A DNA stretch of 24,803 nt from JANXYW01 sp964458665 (GCA_964458665.1 CAYWOO010000209.1:1-24803); one strand, 5' to 3'. Shown: positions 8,258 through 16,142, counted from the first letter of the stretch. Numbers and translations: made by a program. The notes: generated by a model from the letters alone, not told the origin.

Positions 8258-8263
8258 TACACT
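8258..8263 (+). promoter_or_regulatory. Candidate -10 box of the thioredoxin-fold gene
   Basis: TACACT in non-repeat sequence just after the array, about 40 nt before the ATG at 8304. No convincing -35 element. Confidence 0.3.
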
Positions 8264-8303
8264 GCCTCACCAGACGAGAGTTTCGCAACAAAGGAGTCGC
8301 ATC

Positions 8304-8906
8304 ATGGTGTCAGCGGAGAGCGTCGTCACGCCGGAGCGATACGCGACGGGAATGACCTACACCGAATACCTCGCTTCCATCGAGCGCAACCAGAAGCGCT
8401 TCGAGGAGAACTACGCGGGCACCAAGATCGCCGCGGCCGACATCGCCGCGTTCAAGGCGCTGATGGCGAAGCCGAACGGCCCGGCCAGGATGATGGTGGT
8501 GGGCGAAGACTGGTGCCCCGACGTCTTCCGCGGCATGCCCGTCTTCGCGAAACTCGCCGAGGCGACCGGCATCGACATGCGGGTCTTCAAGCGCGACGAG
8601 AACAAGGACATCATCGGCGAGTTCCTCAAGGACGGCGAGCACGAATCGATTCCGGTCACTGTCTTCTACACGAAGGATCACCACTACATCGCGCACTTCA
8701 TGGAGCGCCCTGAGCTGGCGTACGAGGAGATGCGCACGCTACTCGTGCCGATGTATCAGCGAATGCGCAAGGCCGATCCCACACCCGAGGAGAAGGAAGC
8801 GATCAAGCAGGAGTACATCGCCTTCCAGAACGGCCCCGTCTGGTCGAACTGGCGCGATGAGACCGTCCGCGAGTGCATCCGCCTCATCGCCGCAAAGGTT
8901 GGCTAG
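8304..8906 (+). CDS. Thioredoxin-fold protein with a single active-site cysteine
   Basis: A 200-residue soluble protein. The central segment MMVVGEDWCPDVFRGMPVF (around residue 71) has the position and flanks of a thioredoxin active site, but only Cys71 is present; the second cysteine of a CXXC motif is replaced. IPVTVFY (a Pro-containing strand) fits the cis-proline region. This matches the Thioredoxin_9 type of family, whose members often show WCxDxxR. With one cysteine it cannot form the usual dithiol, so a role as a monothiol reductase, a thiol transferase or a structural homologue is possible. The ATG at 8304 is chosen because a perfect AAGGAG lies 7 nt upstream; longer in-frame starts translate spacer sequence. 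It appears monocistronic. Confidence 0.85.
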   Translation: MVSAESVVTPERYATGMTYTEYLASIERNQKRFEENYAGTKIAAADIAAFKALMAKPNGPARMMVVGEDWCPDVFRGMPVFAKLAEATGIDMRVFKRDENKDIIGEFLKDGEHESIPVTVFYTKDHHYIAHFMERPELAYEEMRTLLVPMYQRMRKADPTPEEKEAIKQEYIAFQNGPVWSNWRDETVRECIRLIAAKVG

Positions 8907-8930
8907 CCGGAAACGCCGACCAGAGATGGT

Positions 8931-8980
8931 GGCATGGCCGCCCCCGGCTGTGCGTCCGGCGAAGCCGGACCGACGCAGTA
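8931..8980. repeat. Dispersed repeat, copy 1 of a 50 bp pair
   Basis: A 50 bp element with two inverted-repeat parts (GGCATGGCCG...CGGCTGTGC and TCCGGC-GAA-GCCGGA). It is almost identical to 14041-14090, and lies just after the thioredoxin-fold gene. Confidence 0.8.
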
Positions 8981-9137
8981 CAGGCCCTCATTCGGTAAGA
9001 AGCCTCCGCGTGCGAGCACTCGCCCAGAGGTCGCGCGAGACTCACAGAACGGAATCAAGTGCGGCGCCTCCCGCGCCTGCCATCCGGCCCGCCGCATTGT
9101 GGCCACGCAGCCCAATCGACTCGACGCAGAGTTCCCG

Positions 9138-9143
9138 TATCAT
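9138..9143 (+). promoter_or_regulatory. Candidate leaderless promoter of the site-2 protease gene
   Basis: TATCAT (5 of 6 to consensus) ends 6 nt before the ATG at 9150, with TCGACT at 9116-9121 as a weak -35. No Shine-Dalgarno is present. Confidence 0.5.
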
Positions 9144-9149
9144 GGCTGC

Positions 9150-10334
9150 ATGGGCAGCTCGATCAAGCTCTTCCGCATCTTCGGCATCGATATCGGCATC
9201 CACTGGAGCTGGTTCTTCATCTTCGTCTTCGTCACCTGGACGTTCGCGACCGGATTTCTCGCCGACTCGTACCCCGAATGGAGCGACGCGCAGCGCTGGT
9301 CCGCGGGCGCCGTGATCGCCGGCGTGTTCTTCCTCTCGATCCTTGCGCACGAGCTGTCGCACGCCATCGTCTCGAATCGCAGCGGGCTGCCCGTGAACAG
9401 CATCACGCTCTTCGTCTTCGGTGGCGTCTCGAACCTCACGCGTGAGCCCGACAGCGCCGGACTCGAATTCAAGATCGCCATCGTCGGACCGCTGACCAGC
9501 CTTGCGCTCGGGGGCATCTTCGGAGCCCTGTGGCTCGCGCTCCGTGACGTGAACAGCGGCATCGCCGACATCTGCGGGTATCTCGGCTTCATCAACGCCT
9601 CACTCGCCGTCTTCAACATGCTGCCCGGATTCCCGCTCGATGGCGGGCGCGTCCTGCGTTCCGCCGTCTGGGCGCGCAACCACAACCGCTTGCGCGCCAC
9701 ACGCACCGCCGCACATGCCGGCGAATGGATCGCCTACGGCATCATGGCCATGGGCGTCGCGGAATCGGTGTTCGTCTCTACGTTCAGCGGCATCTGGTTT
9801 CTGCTCATCGGCTTCTTCCTCAAGAACGCGGCGGCGGCCAGCTACACGCAGCTCGTGGTCGAGACGACGCTCGACGGCATCACCGTGCGCGACGTGATGA
9901 AGACGTCGTTCGATTCCGTCGCGCCCGACGTCAGCGTCGAAGAGCTGGTGCACGACTACGTACTGCGGAAGAACGCGCGCTGCTTCGCTGTCATCGCCGC
10001 GGGCGACTTCGCTGGACTCGTCACGTTGACCGACGTCCGCAAGTTGCCTCGCGAGACGTGGGCGACGACCAGCGTCTATCGCGCCATGACGCCGGCGACG
10101 CGGCTCCATACCGTCGCTCCCGCGGACAACATCACCCTCGTGTTGCGGCTGATGGCCGAGCACGACATCAACCAGCTACCGGTCGTGGATCGCCGCGAAC
10201 TCGTAGGCATGCTGGACCGCGCGGACGTCATGCGCTTCATCCAGCTCCATCGTGATCTTGATGAGCGCACCGGCGACGGCCAAGGCGATGCGGCAACGCA
10301 AGCTGCCAGTCCGACGGCTGAGAACCGCGTCTAG
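9150..10334 (+). CDS. Site-2 protease-family membrane metalloprotease with CBS pair
   Basis: A 394-residue intramembrane zinc protease of the S2P/M50 family. The HEXXH motif is AHELSH (His67, Glu68, His71) in a membrane helix, and the second motif NMLPGFPLDGG (156-166) supplies the third metal ligand Asp164. About six hydrophobic segments span residues 20-225. After residue 245 comes a pair of CBS domains (VRDVMKTSF...GLVTLTDVRKLP and YRAMTPATRLHTV...LVGMLDRADVMRF), which usually bind adenine nucleotides. Family members cleave membrane-bound anti-sigma factors or other transmembrane substrates; the CBS pair suggests control by energy state. The substrate is not identifiable here. The ATG at 9150 is chosen over the longer frame, which runs through a dispersed repeat. 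Confidence 0.93.
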   Translation: MGSSIKLFRIFGIDIGIHWSWFFIFVFVTWTFATGFLADSYPEWSDAQRWSAGAVIAGVFFLSILAHELSHAIVSNRSGLPVNSITLFVFGGVSNLTREPDSAGLEFKIAIVGPLTSLALGGIFGALWLALRDVNSGIADICGYLGFINASLAVFNMLPGFPLDGGRVLRSAVWARNHNRLRATRTAAHAGEWIAYGIMAMGVAESVFVSTFSGIWFLLIGFFLKNAAAASYTQLVVETTLDGITVRDVMKTSFDSVAPDVSVEELVHDYVLRKNARCFAVIAAGDFAGLVTLTDVRKLPRETWATTSVYRAMTPATRLHTVAPADNITLVLRLMAEHDINQLPVVDRRELVGMLDRADVMRFIQLHRDLDERTGDGQGDAATQAASPTAENRV

Positions 10335-10366
10335 CGTCAGCGTTCGTTCCAGCCCAGTGCCCTCGA

Positions 10367-10394
10367 CTACAACCTACAACCCAAAACCTACGCT
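10367..10394. repeat. Short heptanucleotide tract (CTACAAC-like)
   Basis: Units ctacaac, ctacaac, ccaaaac, ctacgct lie between the convergent protease and mscS stop codons. They resemble the tracts at 575-600 and 23587-23682. Confidence 0.45.
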
Positions 10395-10395
10395 C

Positions 10396-11241
10396 CTACC
10401 CCCACGGCGTCTTGATGCCCTCGCGCTGAAACGCCTCCAACAAGCGCGCCCGAAGCACACCCTCGATCTCCCAGCGCTTGCCCGGCACCACGGTGCCGTT
10501 CACCTGGATCGAAACGCCGCCCATCATGTCGATGCTATCGACGCGCAGGAACTTCGGCGCTTCGCGAATGAACGGCCCCCACTCCGTGTCCTTGGCCAAC
10601 TCCAGGCCGACTTCGTCCGCGACCGTGCGCACCTTCGCCAGGTCGCTCGTCGTCGCGACGGGTATCGCTACGCGCACTTTCGAATAGTCGCGCGTGAGGT
10701 TCGCCGCGACGATGACGCTGCCGTTCGGGATCGTGTACAGCACGCCGTCGATGTCCCGCACCAGCGTCCGCCGCAGCGAGACATCTTCGACCGTGCCCGT
10801 CACTCCCGCGAGCGTGACGATATCGCCGCGCGCGTACTGATTCTCGCTCAGGATGAAGATGCCGTTGATCGCGTCGCGCACCAATGACTGCGCGCCAAGG
10901 CCAACAGCGATGCTGGTGATGCTCACACCCGCTAGGACCGCACGAATATCAAATCCGAACTCCGGCAGTATCGTCAGCACCGCGAACCCAGTGAGCACGA
11001 TCTCGGCCGTGCGCACGATCACGCTGCTCAGGGTCTCAATGCGCCGATCCGTCTCGAGCTGCGGTCGACCCTCCATCTGACGCGAGATCGCCGGTCGCAG
11101 AGCACGCGGCACGATGCGCCGCACCAACATCCACGCGATGAAGACGAACACGAGCGTTCCCAGCACTGCGGCGCCGTGATCGCCGAACCACACACTGGCG
11201 TCGTGGCGCGTAACTTCAAGCAGTACTGTCGACAAACTCAT
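10396..11241 (-). CDS. MscS-family mechanosensitive ion channel
   Basis: A 281-residue small-conductance mechanosensitive channel that opens under membrane tension to release solutes during hypo-osmotic shock. It has a first helix at about 24-44, a second around 80-100, and the pore helix GVSITSIAVGLGAQSLVRDAINGIFIL, the signature of TM3, followed by the beta domain (GDIVTLAGVTGTVEDVSLRRTLVRDIDG) and IPNGSVIVAANLTRDYS. The alpha/beta C-terminal vestibule follows. The ATG at 11241 is preferred over the upstream start at 11268, because a TACACT box sits 6 nt before it. The gene converges on the site-2 protease gene; no operon partner is seen. Confidence 0.93.
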   Translation of the reverse strand: MSLSTVLLEVTRHDASVWFGDHGAAVLGTLVFVFIAWMLVRRIVPRALRPAISRQMEGRPQLETDRRIETLSSVIVRTAEIVLTGFAVLTILPEFGFDIRAVLAGVSITSIAVGLGAQSLVRDAINGIFILSENQYARGDIVTLAGVTGTVEDVSLRRTLVRDIDGVLYTIPNGSVIVAANLTRDYSKVRVAIPVATTSDLAKVRTVADEVGLELAKDTEWGPFIREAPKFLRVDSIDMMGGVSIQVNGTVVPGKRWEIEGVLRARLLEAFQREGIKTPWG

Positions 11242-11247
11242 CGCGGC

Positions 11248-11253
11248 AGTGTA
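11248..11253 (-). promoter_or_regulatory. Candidate leaderless promoter of the mscS-type gene
   Basis: On the minus strand TACACT ends 6 nt before the ATG at 11241. No Shine-Dalgarno is visible. Confidence 0.45.
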
Positions 11254-11265
11254 GTGAGCGAACGG

Positions 11266-11311
11266 CATGTAGGACAGCCGCCCCGGCTGTCAGGCCGGCA
11301 GGGCCGGACCG
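11266..11311. repeat. Dispersed repeat of the TGTAGGACAGCCG type
   Basis: The sequence begins CATGTAGGACAGCCGCCCCG and continues with GGCTGT and then GGCCGGCAGGGCCGGACC, matching the elements of the 7474-8222 array and part of the 8931/14041 pair. Confidence 0.7.
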
Positions 11312-11341
11312 CGCTCCTGAGGTGCGGACGTAGCACGCGGA

Positions 11342-12829
11342 CTAGCGCATAGTGCCGAGCGCGGCAGCCAGGCGTCGTACCGCCGCGCGCGATTCCTTCG
11401 CCGGTACGGCGGCATAGCCCAGCACGAGCCCGGCTCTCCCCGCCGTGCCGGCGTAGTACTGCGATATCGCCGGCGCCTCAACGCCGTGCTCCGTAGCGCG
11501 TGCGGCGGCCACGCGGTCATCGACGCCGTCCGGCAACCAGCCGACCAGATGCATCCCGGCGGGCGACGGCGACAGTTCGAGCGCGCCCGCCAGTTCGCGC
11601 CTCGCGGCATCGACCAGCACGGCCTGGCGCTCGGCGTAGAGCATCCGCATGCGCCGGATGTGCCGTTCGAGCTGCCCGTCTTCGATGAAATCCGCCAACG
11701 CCGCCTGCTCCACCGACGGCGAGTGGCGGTCGGCGACGGCACGCGCAGCGACGAACGCATCGACGAGATCCGGCGGCAACACCAGGTAGCCGAGCCGCAG
11801 CGACGGCAGCATCACCTTGCTGAACGTGCCGAGATAGATCACCCGCCCGTCGGTGTCCAGCCCCTGCAACGCCGCCAGCGGGCGGCCCGCATAGCGGTAC
11901 TCGCTGTCGTAGTCGTCCTCCAATACCCAGGCGCCGGCCGTGCGCGCCCACTCCAGCAGCGCCAGCCGCCGCGAGAGGCTCATTGTCACACCGAGCGGAT
12001 ACTGATGCGACGGCGACACGTACACCATCGCGGCGTCTGCTTTGCGAGCGATACCGGCGCTCACGTCGAGGCCTTCGTTGTCCACGGGCACCGGCACCAG
12101 TTGCGTCCCCGCCGAGGCGAGCGCGGCGCGCGCGCCCGGATATCCCGGATCCTCCATCCACACCGCATCGCCTGGATCGAGCAGCACTCGCGCGGCCAGG
12201 TCGAGCGCCTGCTGCGAGCCCGCCACGATCACGACCTGCTGCGCGTCACAGCGGACGCCGCGCGCCACCGCCAGGTGCAGCGCGATCGCTTCGCGGAGCG
12301 GGCCATAGCCCGCCGCATCACCGTAGCCCAGCAATTCAGGTGACGGCGTGCGCCAGCGGCGTGAGACGTAGCGCGCCCACTCCTCTGTCGGAAACGCGTC
12401 GAACGCCGGCATGCCGGGACGAAACGCCCGCGGCGCGCCCGCACGCGATTGCGTGACCGGAAGGCTCATCAGCGCGGCGCCCCGCTGCGACACACCCCGG
12501 CCGCGGCGCGACTTCATCGCCGGCAAAGGCGGCATGCGCCGTGCACGCAGAGCGTCGTCGGGCAGCGTGCGCGTCACATACGTGCCGGCGCCGATTCGCC
12601 CTTCCAGATACCCCTCCGCAAGCAGCTGATCGAACGCCGCCATCACCGTGTTGCGCGAAACCCCCAGCTCCACGGCCATCACCCGCGTCGATGCCAGCCG
12701 CGCGCCCGCCGCGAGGTGCCCCGACAGCACAGCGCCGCGAAGCGCGTCGTAGAGCTGGCGGTGCAGCGGTGCCGCGGCATCGGGACTCAGTGCGACCGCA
12801 GCGAGTGCGGTACCGGCAGATGCGACCAC
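11342..12829 (-). CDS. MocR/PdxR-type transcriptional regulator (GntR HTH + aminotransferase fold)
   Basis: A 495-residue regulator joining an N-terminal winged helix (PLHRQLYDALRGAVLSG...ASTRVMAVELGVSRNTVMAAFDQLLAEGYL) to a type-I aminotransferase domain. PLP-binding features are intact: VSPSHQYPLG, EDDYDSEYRY, and GTFSKVMLPSLRLGYLV, whose Lys should form the PLP aldimine. MocR proteins sense PLP, GABA or related compounds and often regulate a divergent gene. Here that gene encodes a PNPOx-domain protein, the classic partner. The start is set at the GTG (12829), which has AAAGGG 8 nt upstream. The frame is open to 12907, but a longer start would place the candidate operator inside the coding region. 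Confidence 0.92.
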   Translation of the reverse strand: MVASAGTALAAVALSPDAAAPLHRQLYDALRGAVLSGHLAAGARLASTRVMAVELGVSRNTVMAAFDQLLAEGYLEGRIGAGTYVTRTLPDDALRARRMPPLPAMKSRRGRGVSQRGAALMSLPVTQSRAGAPRAFRPGMPAFDAFPTEEWARYVSRRWRTPSPELLGYGDAAGYGPLREAIALHLAVARGVRCDAQQVVIVAGSQQALDLAARVLLDPGDAVWMEDPGYPGARAALASAGTQLVPVPVDNEGLDVSAGIARKADAAMVYVSPSHQYPLGVTMSLSRRLALLEWARTAGAWVLEDDYDSEYRYAGRPLAALQGLDTDGRVIYLGTFSKVMLPSLRLGYLVLPPDLVDAFVAARAVADRHSPSVEQAALADFIEDGQLERHIRRMRMLYAERQAVLVDAARRELAGALELSPSPAGMHLVGWLPDGVDDRVAAARATEHGVEAPAISQYYAGTAGRAGLVLGYAAVPAKESRAAVRRLAAALGTMR

Positions 12830-12849
12830 GCTGTTCGCCCTTTCTGGAT

Positions 12850-12886
12850 TGGCTCTGTACGCATGACCCATTCTGGCGCTGTTCGC
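12850..12886. promoter_or_regulatory. Candidate MocR operator: direct repeats
   Basis: Two direct repeats, TGGCTCTGTACGC (12850-12862) and TGGCGCTGTTCGC (12874-12886), identical at 11 of 13 positions with 24 bp between starts. They sit in the 110 bp divergent spacer. An ATTGGC...GCCAAT inverted pair also frames the region (12848-12853 and 12890-12895). Direct repeats between divergent genes are typical of MocR-type operators; binding is inferred. Confidence 0.55.
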
Positions 12887-12939
12887 CATGCCAATTCTAC
12901 ACGACAATCAAACCTCCGGAGCAAGCGAAGGGGAGCGAA

Positions 12940-13998
12940 GTGGCGAAGGACTACCTGCAAACGCCGTACACCGCCATCCGCCGCAACGATCGTGCGGTCG
13001 ATGACGCCGCGTGGATCGCCGCGTTCCTCCGGCGCGCGCCGATGGCGCAGCTCGCGACCGTGCACGACGGGCAGCCGTTCATCCACAGCAATCTCTTCGC
13101 CTACGACGAGGCCGCGCACGCCGTCTACATGCACACAGCGCCAGTCGGCCGCACGCGCTCGAATGTCGAAGCGGACGAGCGCGCCTGCCTGAGCGTCAGC
13201 GAGATGGGGCGACTGCTGCCATCACACGAAGCGCTGACGATGAGCGTCGAGTACGACGGCGTCGCCATCTTCGGCCGCGCCCGCGTCCTGTCCAACGATG
13301 CGGAGCGCGGGCACGGCCTGCGACTCATCCTCGGCAAGTACTTCCCGCATCTCGCATACGGCGCCGACTACCGCGCGATCACACCGGACGAGTTGGCGCG
13401 CACGACGGTGTATCGCATCGACATCGATAGTTGGAGCGGCAAGTGCAAGCGCGTGGACGACGACTTCGCAGGCGCGTTTCGTTACGGTGTGCACGCGGCG
13501 CAGCGAGGAGAAGACACCATGGCTGTCACCGACCACACAGCAGCCGAAGAGCGGCTTGCGAGCCTGGGAATCGAGATGCCGCCGTACCTGCCGGCCGCTG
13601 GCAGCTTCGTGCACGCCGTGCGCACGGGCAACCTCATGATGCTCTCCGGCCACGCACCCATCCGCGCAGACGGCTCCGTCATCTTCGGCCGCCTCGGCGA
13701 AACGCTCGACATCGATGCGGGCTACGACGCCGCGCGCATCGCCGCGATCAACGCACTGGCGACGCTCCGTCACGAACTCGGATCCCTCGACCGCGTCGCG
13801 CGCATCGTCAAGGTGTACGGCGTCGTCAACGCGACGCCGGAGTTCATCCGCCATACGCGCGTCATCGACGGAGCGTCGGACCTGCTGATCGAAGTCTTCG
13901 GCGACGCCGGCAAGCACGCCCGACTCGCCGTCGGCGTCTCGTCGCTCCCCTTCAACATCGCGCTAGAAGTAGAACTCACGGTCGAGTTGAGCGGCTAG
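12940..13998 (+). CDS. Fusion of PNPOx-like FMN-binding domain and RidA-family domain
   Basis: A 352-codon open frame. Residues 1-193 form a split-barrel pyridoxamine 5'-phosphate oxidase-like flavoprotein (MAQLATVHDGQPFIHSNLF...ARTTVYRIDIDSWSGKCKRV). From Met194, residues 194-352 form a RidA/YjgF-family domain (LASLGIEMPPYLPAAGSFVHAVRTG...DGASDLLIEVFG...HARLAVGVSSLPFNIALEVEL), which in relatives hydrolyses reactive enamine/imine intermediates made by PLP enzymes; the conserved Arg is present in HARLAVGV. The GTG start has GGGGAG just upstream. The joint contains its own Shine-Dalgarno (GAGGAG at 13505-13510) and an in-frame ATG at 13519, so RidA may also be made alone. Divergence from a MocR regulator fits a role in PLP/amine metabolism. 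Fusion or lost stop codon cannot be decided from one sequence. Confidence 0.85.
   Translation: MAKDYLQTPYTAIRRNDRAVDDAAWIAAFLRRAPMAQLATVHDGQPFIHSNLFAYDEAAHAVYMHTAPVGRTRSNVEADERACLSVSEMGRLLPSHEALTMSVEYDGVAIFGRARVLSNDAERGHGLRLILGKYFPHLAYGADYRAITPDELARTTVYRIDIDSWSGKCKRVDDDFAGAFRYGVHAAQRGEDTMAVTDHTAAEERLASLGIEMPPYLPAAGSFVHAVRTGNLMMLSGHAPIRADGSVIFGRLGETLDIDAGYDAARIAAINALATLRHELGSLDRVARIVKVYGVVNATPEFIRHTRVIDGASDLLIEVFGDAGKHARLAVGVSSLPFNIALEVELTVELSG
13505..13521 (+). promoter_or_regulatory. Internal Shine-Dalgarno and ATG at the PNPOx-RidA joint
   Basis: GAGGAG followed 8 nt later by ATG (13519), in frame within the fused gene and exactly at the RidA domain boundary. Confidence 0.6.
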
Positions 13999-14040
13999 TG
14001 TCGTCGCTCGATTCGACGTTAGAGGAGACGCGAAGCGCGT

Positions 14041-14090
14041 GGCATAGCCGTCCCCGGCTGTGCGTCCGGCAAAGCCGGACCGACGCAGCA
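14041..14090. repeat. Dispersed repeat, copy 2 of a 50 bp pair
   Basis: Nearly identical to 8931-8980, with the same TCCGGC-AAA-GCCGGA hairpin. It lies just after the fusion gene. Confidence 0.8.
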
Positions 14091-14184
14091 CAAACCCGCG
14101 AATCGCCGACGGTCGCCACGTGCGAGACTCGTGGCGGTACAGCCCAGAGCATATGGAGCGCAGGCGCCCCGCCTGCATGTCCGG
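14088..14184. repeat. 97 bp direct repeat, copy 1
   Basis: Matches 14328-14424 without gaps at an offset of exactly 240 bp, with about ten mismatches. Contains a GCAGGCGCCCCGCCTGC hairpin. The 13999-14455 spacer is filled with such repeats and holds no gene. Confidence 0.85.
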
Positions 14185-14239
14185 CCCCGCCTGCACATCC
14201 GGCCAAGCGTCGCCGATAGGCACCACCGCCCGAAACGCT

Positions 14240-14290
14240 CCCCCTCGCCACTTCGTGGAGAGGGGTGGCCGAAGGCCGGGGTGAGGTGCT
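14240..14290. repeat. Dispersed palindrome with GGGGTGAGGTGC tail
   Basis: A variant of the CCTCTCCACG-CGTGGAGAGG family (CCCCTCGCCACTTCGTGGAG), then GGCCGAAGGCC and GGGGTGAGGTGC. It sits between the two 97 bp direct repeats. Confidence 0.75.
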
Positions 14291-14327
14291 CGCAATGGCG
14301 CCGAGCGCTAGTCCACGACACCCACAA

Positions 14328-14424
14328 GCACAAACCCGCGACTCGCCGATGGTCGCCACCTGCGAGACTCGCGGCGGAACAGCGCAGAACAAATGGAGCG
14401 CAGGCGCCCCGCCTGCAAATCCGG
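14328..14424. repeat. 97 bp direct repeat, copy 2
   Basis: Second copy of the 14088-14184 element. It ends close to the stop codon of the metallo-hydrolase gene. Confidence 0.85.
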
Positions 14425-14455
14425 CGTAGCCGGATCACGCTTCACACGGCCGCCA

Positions 14456-15277
14456 CTACACCGGCTGCCAGTATCGCCGCCCCTCGCCCGTCATCACGCG
14501 TCCGAACGTCAGCCCCGGGAAGTGGCTCGTCCCGACAAGCGCGCCCGTCCCCTCGACCTCGCGCGCCAGCGCCTCTTGCGAACGCCGCGCGAGTCTCGGA
14601 TCGACATCGCCGAGGCCGGACCATTCCGGCTCTTCGAGCTGCACGGGACAACTGATGCCATCACCCAGAATGAATGCGCGCGCGTCTCCCGACGACAGGA
14701 CGACGCCGGCATGCCCGGGCGTGTGCCCCGGCATCGCATACACGTCGATGCCCGGCGCCAGCGATACGCCGCCGTCTGCCGCCTCGTAGCGCGGAGCCAC
14801 CGCGGCGAAGATGTCCTTCCGCGCGATCGACCCGGCCGGCAGGTCGCCGCCGGTCCAGTACGCCTGCTCCGCCGATGTCCAGCGATACGTCGCGTTCGGG
14901 AACGTTGGGCGCATCTCTCCATCGACCTTTAGCGCCGCCGAGCCGCAGTGGTCGGCGTGCAGGTGCGTGATGAACACGACATCGATGTCAGCCGGCTGAA
15001 TGCCGGCCTCCGCCAACTGCCCCAGCAGTTGGCCGCCGCGATAGTCGCCGAATGTGATCGGTCCGAGACCCGTGTCGATCAGCACCCGCCGATCACCAGA
15101 CCGCACGACGAAGCAGCCGAACGGGAACGTAAGCTTGCCGTCGTGATCGGCCCAACGCGCGTGCGTCTGCCACTCCGCTTCCGTCGTCCCGGCGAAATAC
15201 GCCGTCGCTGGGAAAGTCACGTCCCCGTCGGACACGGCGACGACCTCCAGATCACCGATGGTGAAGGTGTTCGGCAT
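14456..15277 (-). CDS. Metallo-beta-lactamase-fold hydrolase (lactonase-like)
   Basis: A 273-residue binuclear metal hydrolase. The HXHXDH motif is THLHADHCG (His105, His107, Asp109, His110). Further metal ligands are expected in GHTPGH (184-189), Asp206 in FILGDGIS and His252 in GTSHFPG. The layout resembles the group of N-acyl-homoserine lactonases and methyl parathion hydrolases, but the substrate cannot be assigned. The ATG is preceded by GGAGG at about 4-5 nt, which supports this start. No signal peptide is visible, so it is probably cytoplasmic. It lies 85 nt downstream of the alpha/beta hydrolase gene on the same strand, and the two may form an operon. Confidence 0.88.
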   Translation of the reverse strand: MPNTFTIGDLEVVAVSDGDVTFPATAYFAGTTEAEWQTHARWADHDGKLTFPFGCFVVRSGDRRVLIDTGLGPITFGDYRGGQLLGQLAEAGIQPADIDVVFITHLHADHCGSAALKVDGEMRPTFPNATYRWTSAEQAYWTGGDLPAGSIARKDIFAAVAPRYEAADGGVSLAPGIDVYAMPGHTPGHAGVVLSSGDARAFILGDGISCPVQLEEPEWSGLGDVDPRLARRSQEALAREVEGTGALVGTSHFPGLTFGRVMTGEGRRYWQPV

Positions 15278-15362
15278 ACATCCTCCGTGCGGCCAAGAGA
15301 AACGCGAACGTCATCACGCGTCCGCGACGATGATGGCGAAATGGCGAGGTAAACGGTGCGCC

Positions 15363-16142
15363 CTAGACGGCTTCGACACCCGCCAGCAGGTTGGCGACTG
15401 TGCGATAGACGTCCGGGTTGAACGCCATCCCGATATGCGTCGCCGTCACTTCGCGGTTCAGCTCCGCTTCGTCTTCGATGCACGACTCCCAATCGACAAC
15501 GCCGTCGCACTTCGAGAAGATCGCGTTGCGCTGGAAGTCGTCCGGCCGCGGGTCATCGCGCATCGCCGTGACGAATGCACACGTGCACTCCGGTGTGAAA
15601 CAGCTGCTCGTCACTTCGCGCCGGTGCTTGCGCTCCCGCACGATATTCGATCGAACGAAGTTGGCCGCCGAAAGCACCAGCGGGTGCGCGCGCACGCTGC
15701 GGAACGGCGACCCCATCGTGATCACCTGCTTCACCAGCGCCGGCTCGCGATGCCCCGCCGCGCGCGCAAGCATGCCGCCAAGACTATGGCCCACGATCGA
15801 TACCGGTTGCTTGGTATCTTCGTGGGCCTGGTGGATCGTCATCACAAGTCGCTGCGTCAGCAGGTCGGGACAGTCGACGTTACGGCCGATGCCGGAGAAA
15901 TACGGCTTGTAGCCGATGCGGCGGAGCCAGAGATGCATCTCGGTGAGGTAGCGGTCGTCGCCCAGGAAGCCAGGCACAAGGACCACCGCCTCGCCGTGCC
16001 CGCGCGGCACACCGAATCCGTAGTACACTGGCGAAAGATGGAGCGCGAGCCAATCGACCGGAAACAGCGCCTCCAACCACAACGGTCGGTTCGTCGGCTG
16101 ATAGCCGGCGAGCAGGTCGGGTGAGGCAACTCCGTTCGTCAC
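15363..16142 (-). CDS. Alpha/beta hydrolase (lipase-like)
   Basis: A 259-residue serine hydrolase. VVLVPGFLGDDRYL forms the oxyanion-hole region, GHSLGG (119-123) carries nucleophile Ser120, Asp213 in SKCDGVVDW is the likely acid, and His236 in VTATHIGMAFNPDVY the base. This pattern fits triacylglycerol or ester lipases of the alpha/beta fold. No signal peptide is seen. Translation starts at a GTG with AGGGGG a few nt upstream. The gene diverges from a WS/DGAT-type acyltransferase, so a role in turnover of storage lipid is plausible but inferred only from position. Several cysteines (SSCFTPECTC) form an unusual cluster near residue 181-188. Confidence 0.87.
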   Translation of the reverse strand: MTNGVASPDLLAGYQPTNRPLWLEALFPVDWLALHLSPVYYGFGVPRGHGEAVVLVPGFLGDDRYLTEMHLWLRRIGYKPYFSGIGRNVDCPDLLTQRLVMTIHQAHEDTKQPVSIVGHSLGGMLARAAGHREPALVKQVITMGSPFRSVRAHPLVLSAANFVRSNIVRERKHRREVTSSCFTPECTCAFVTAMRDDPRPDDFQRNAIFSKCDGVVDWESCIEDEAELNREVTATHIGMAFNPDVYRTVANLLAGVEAV

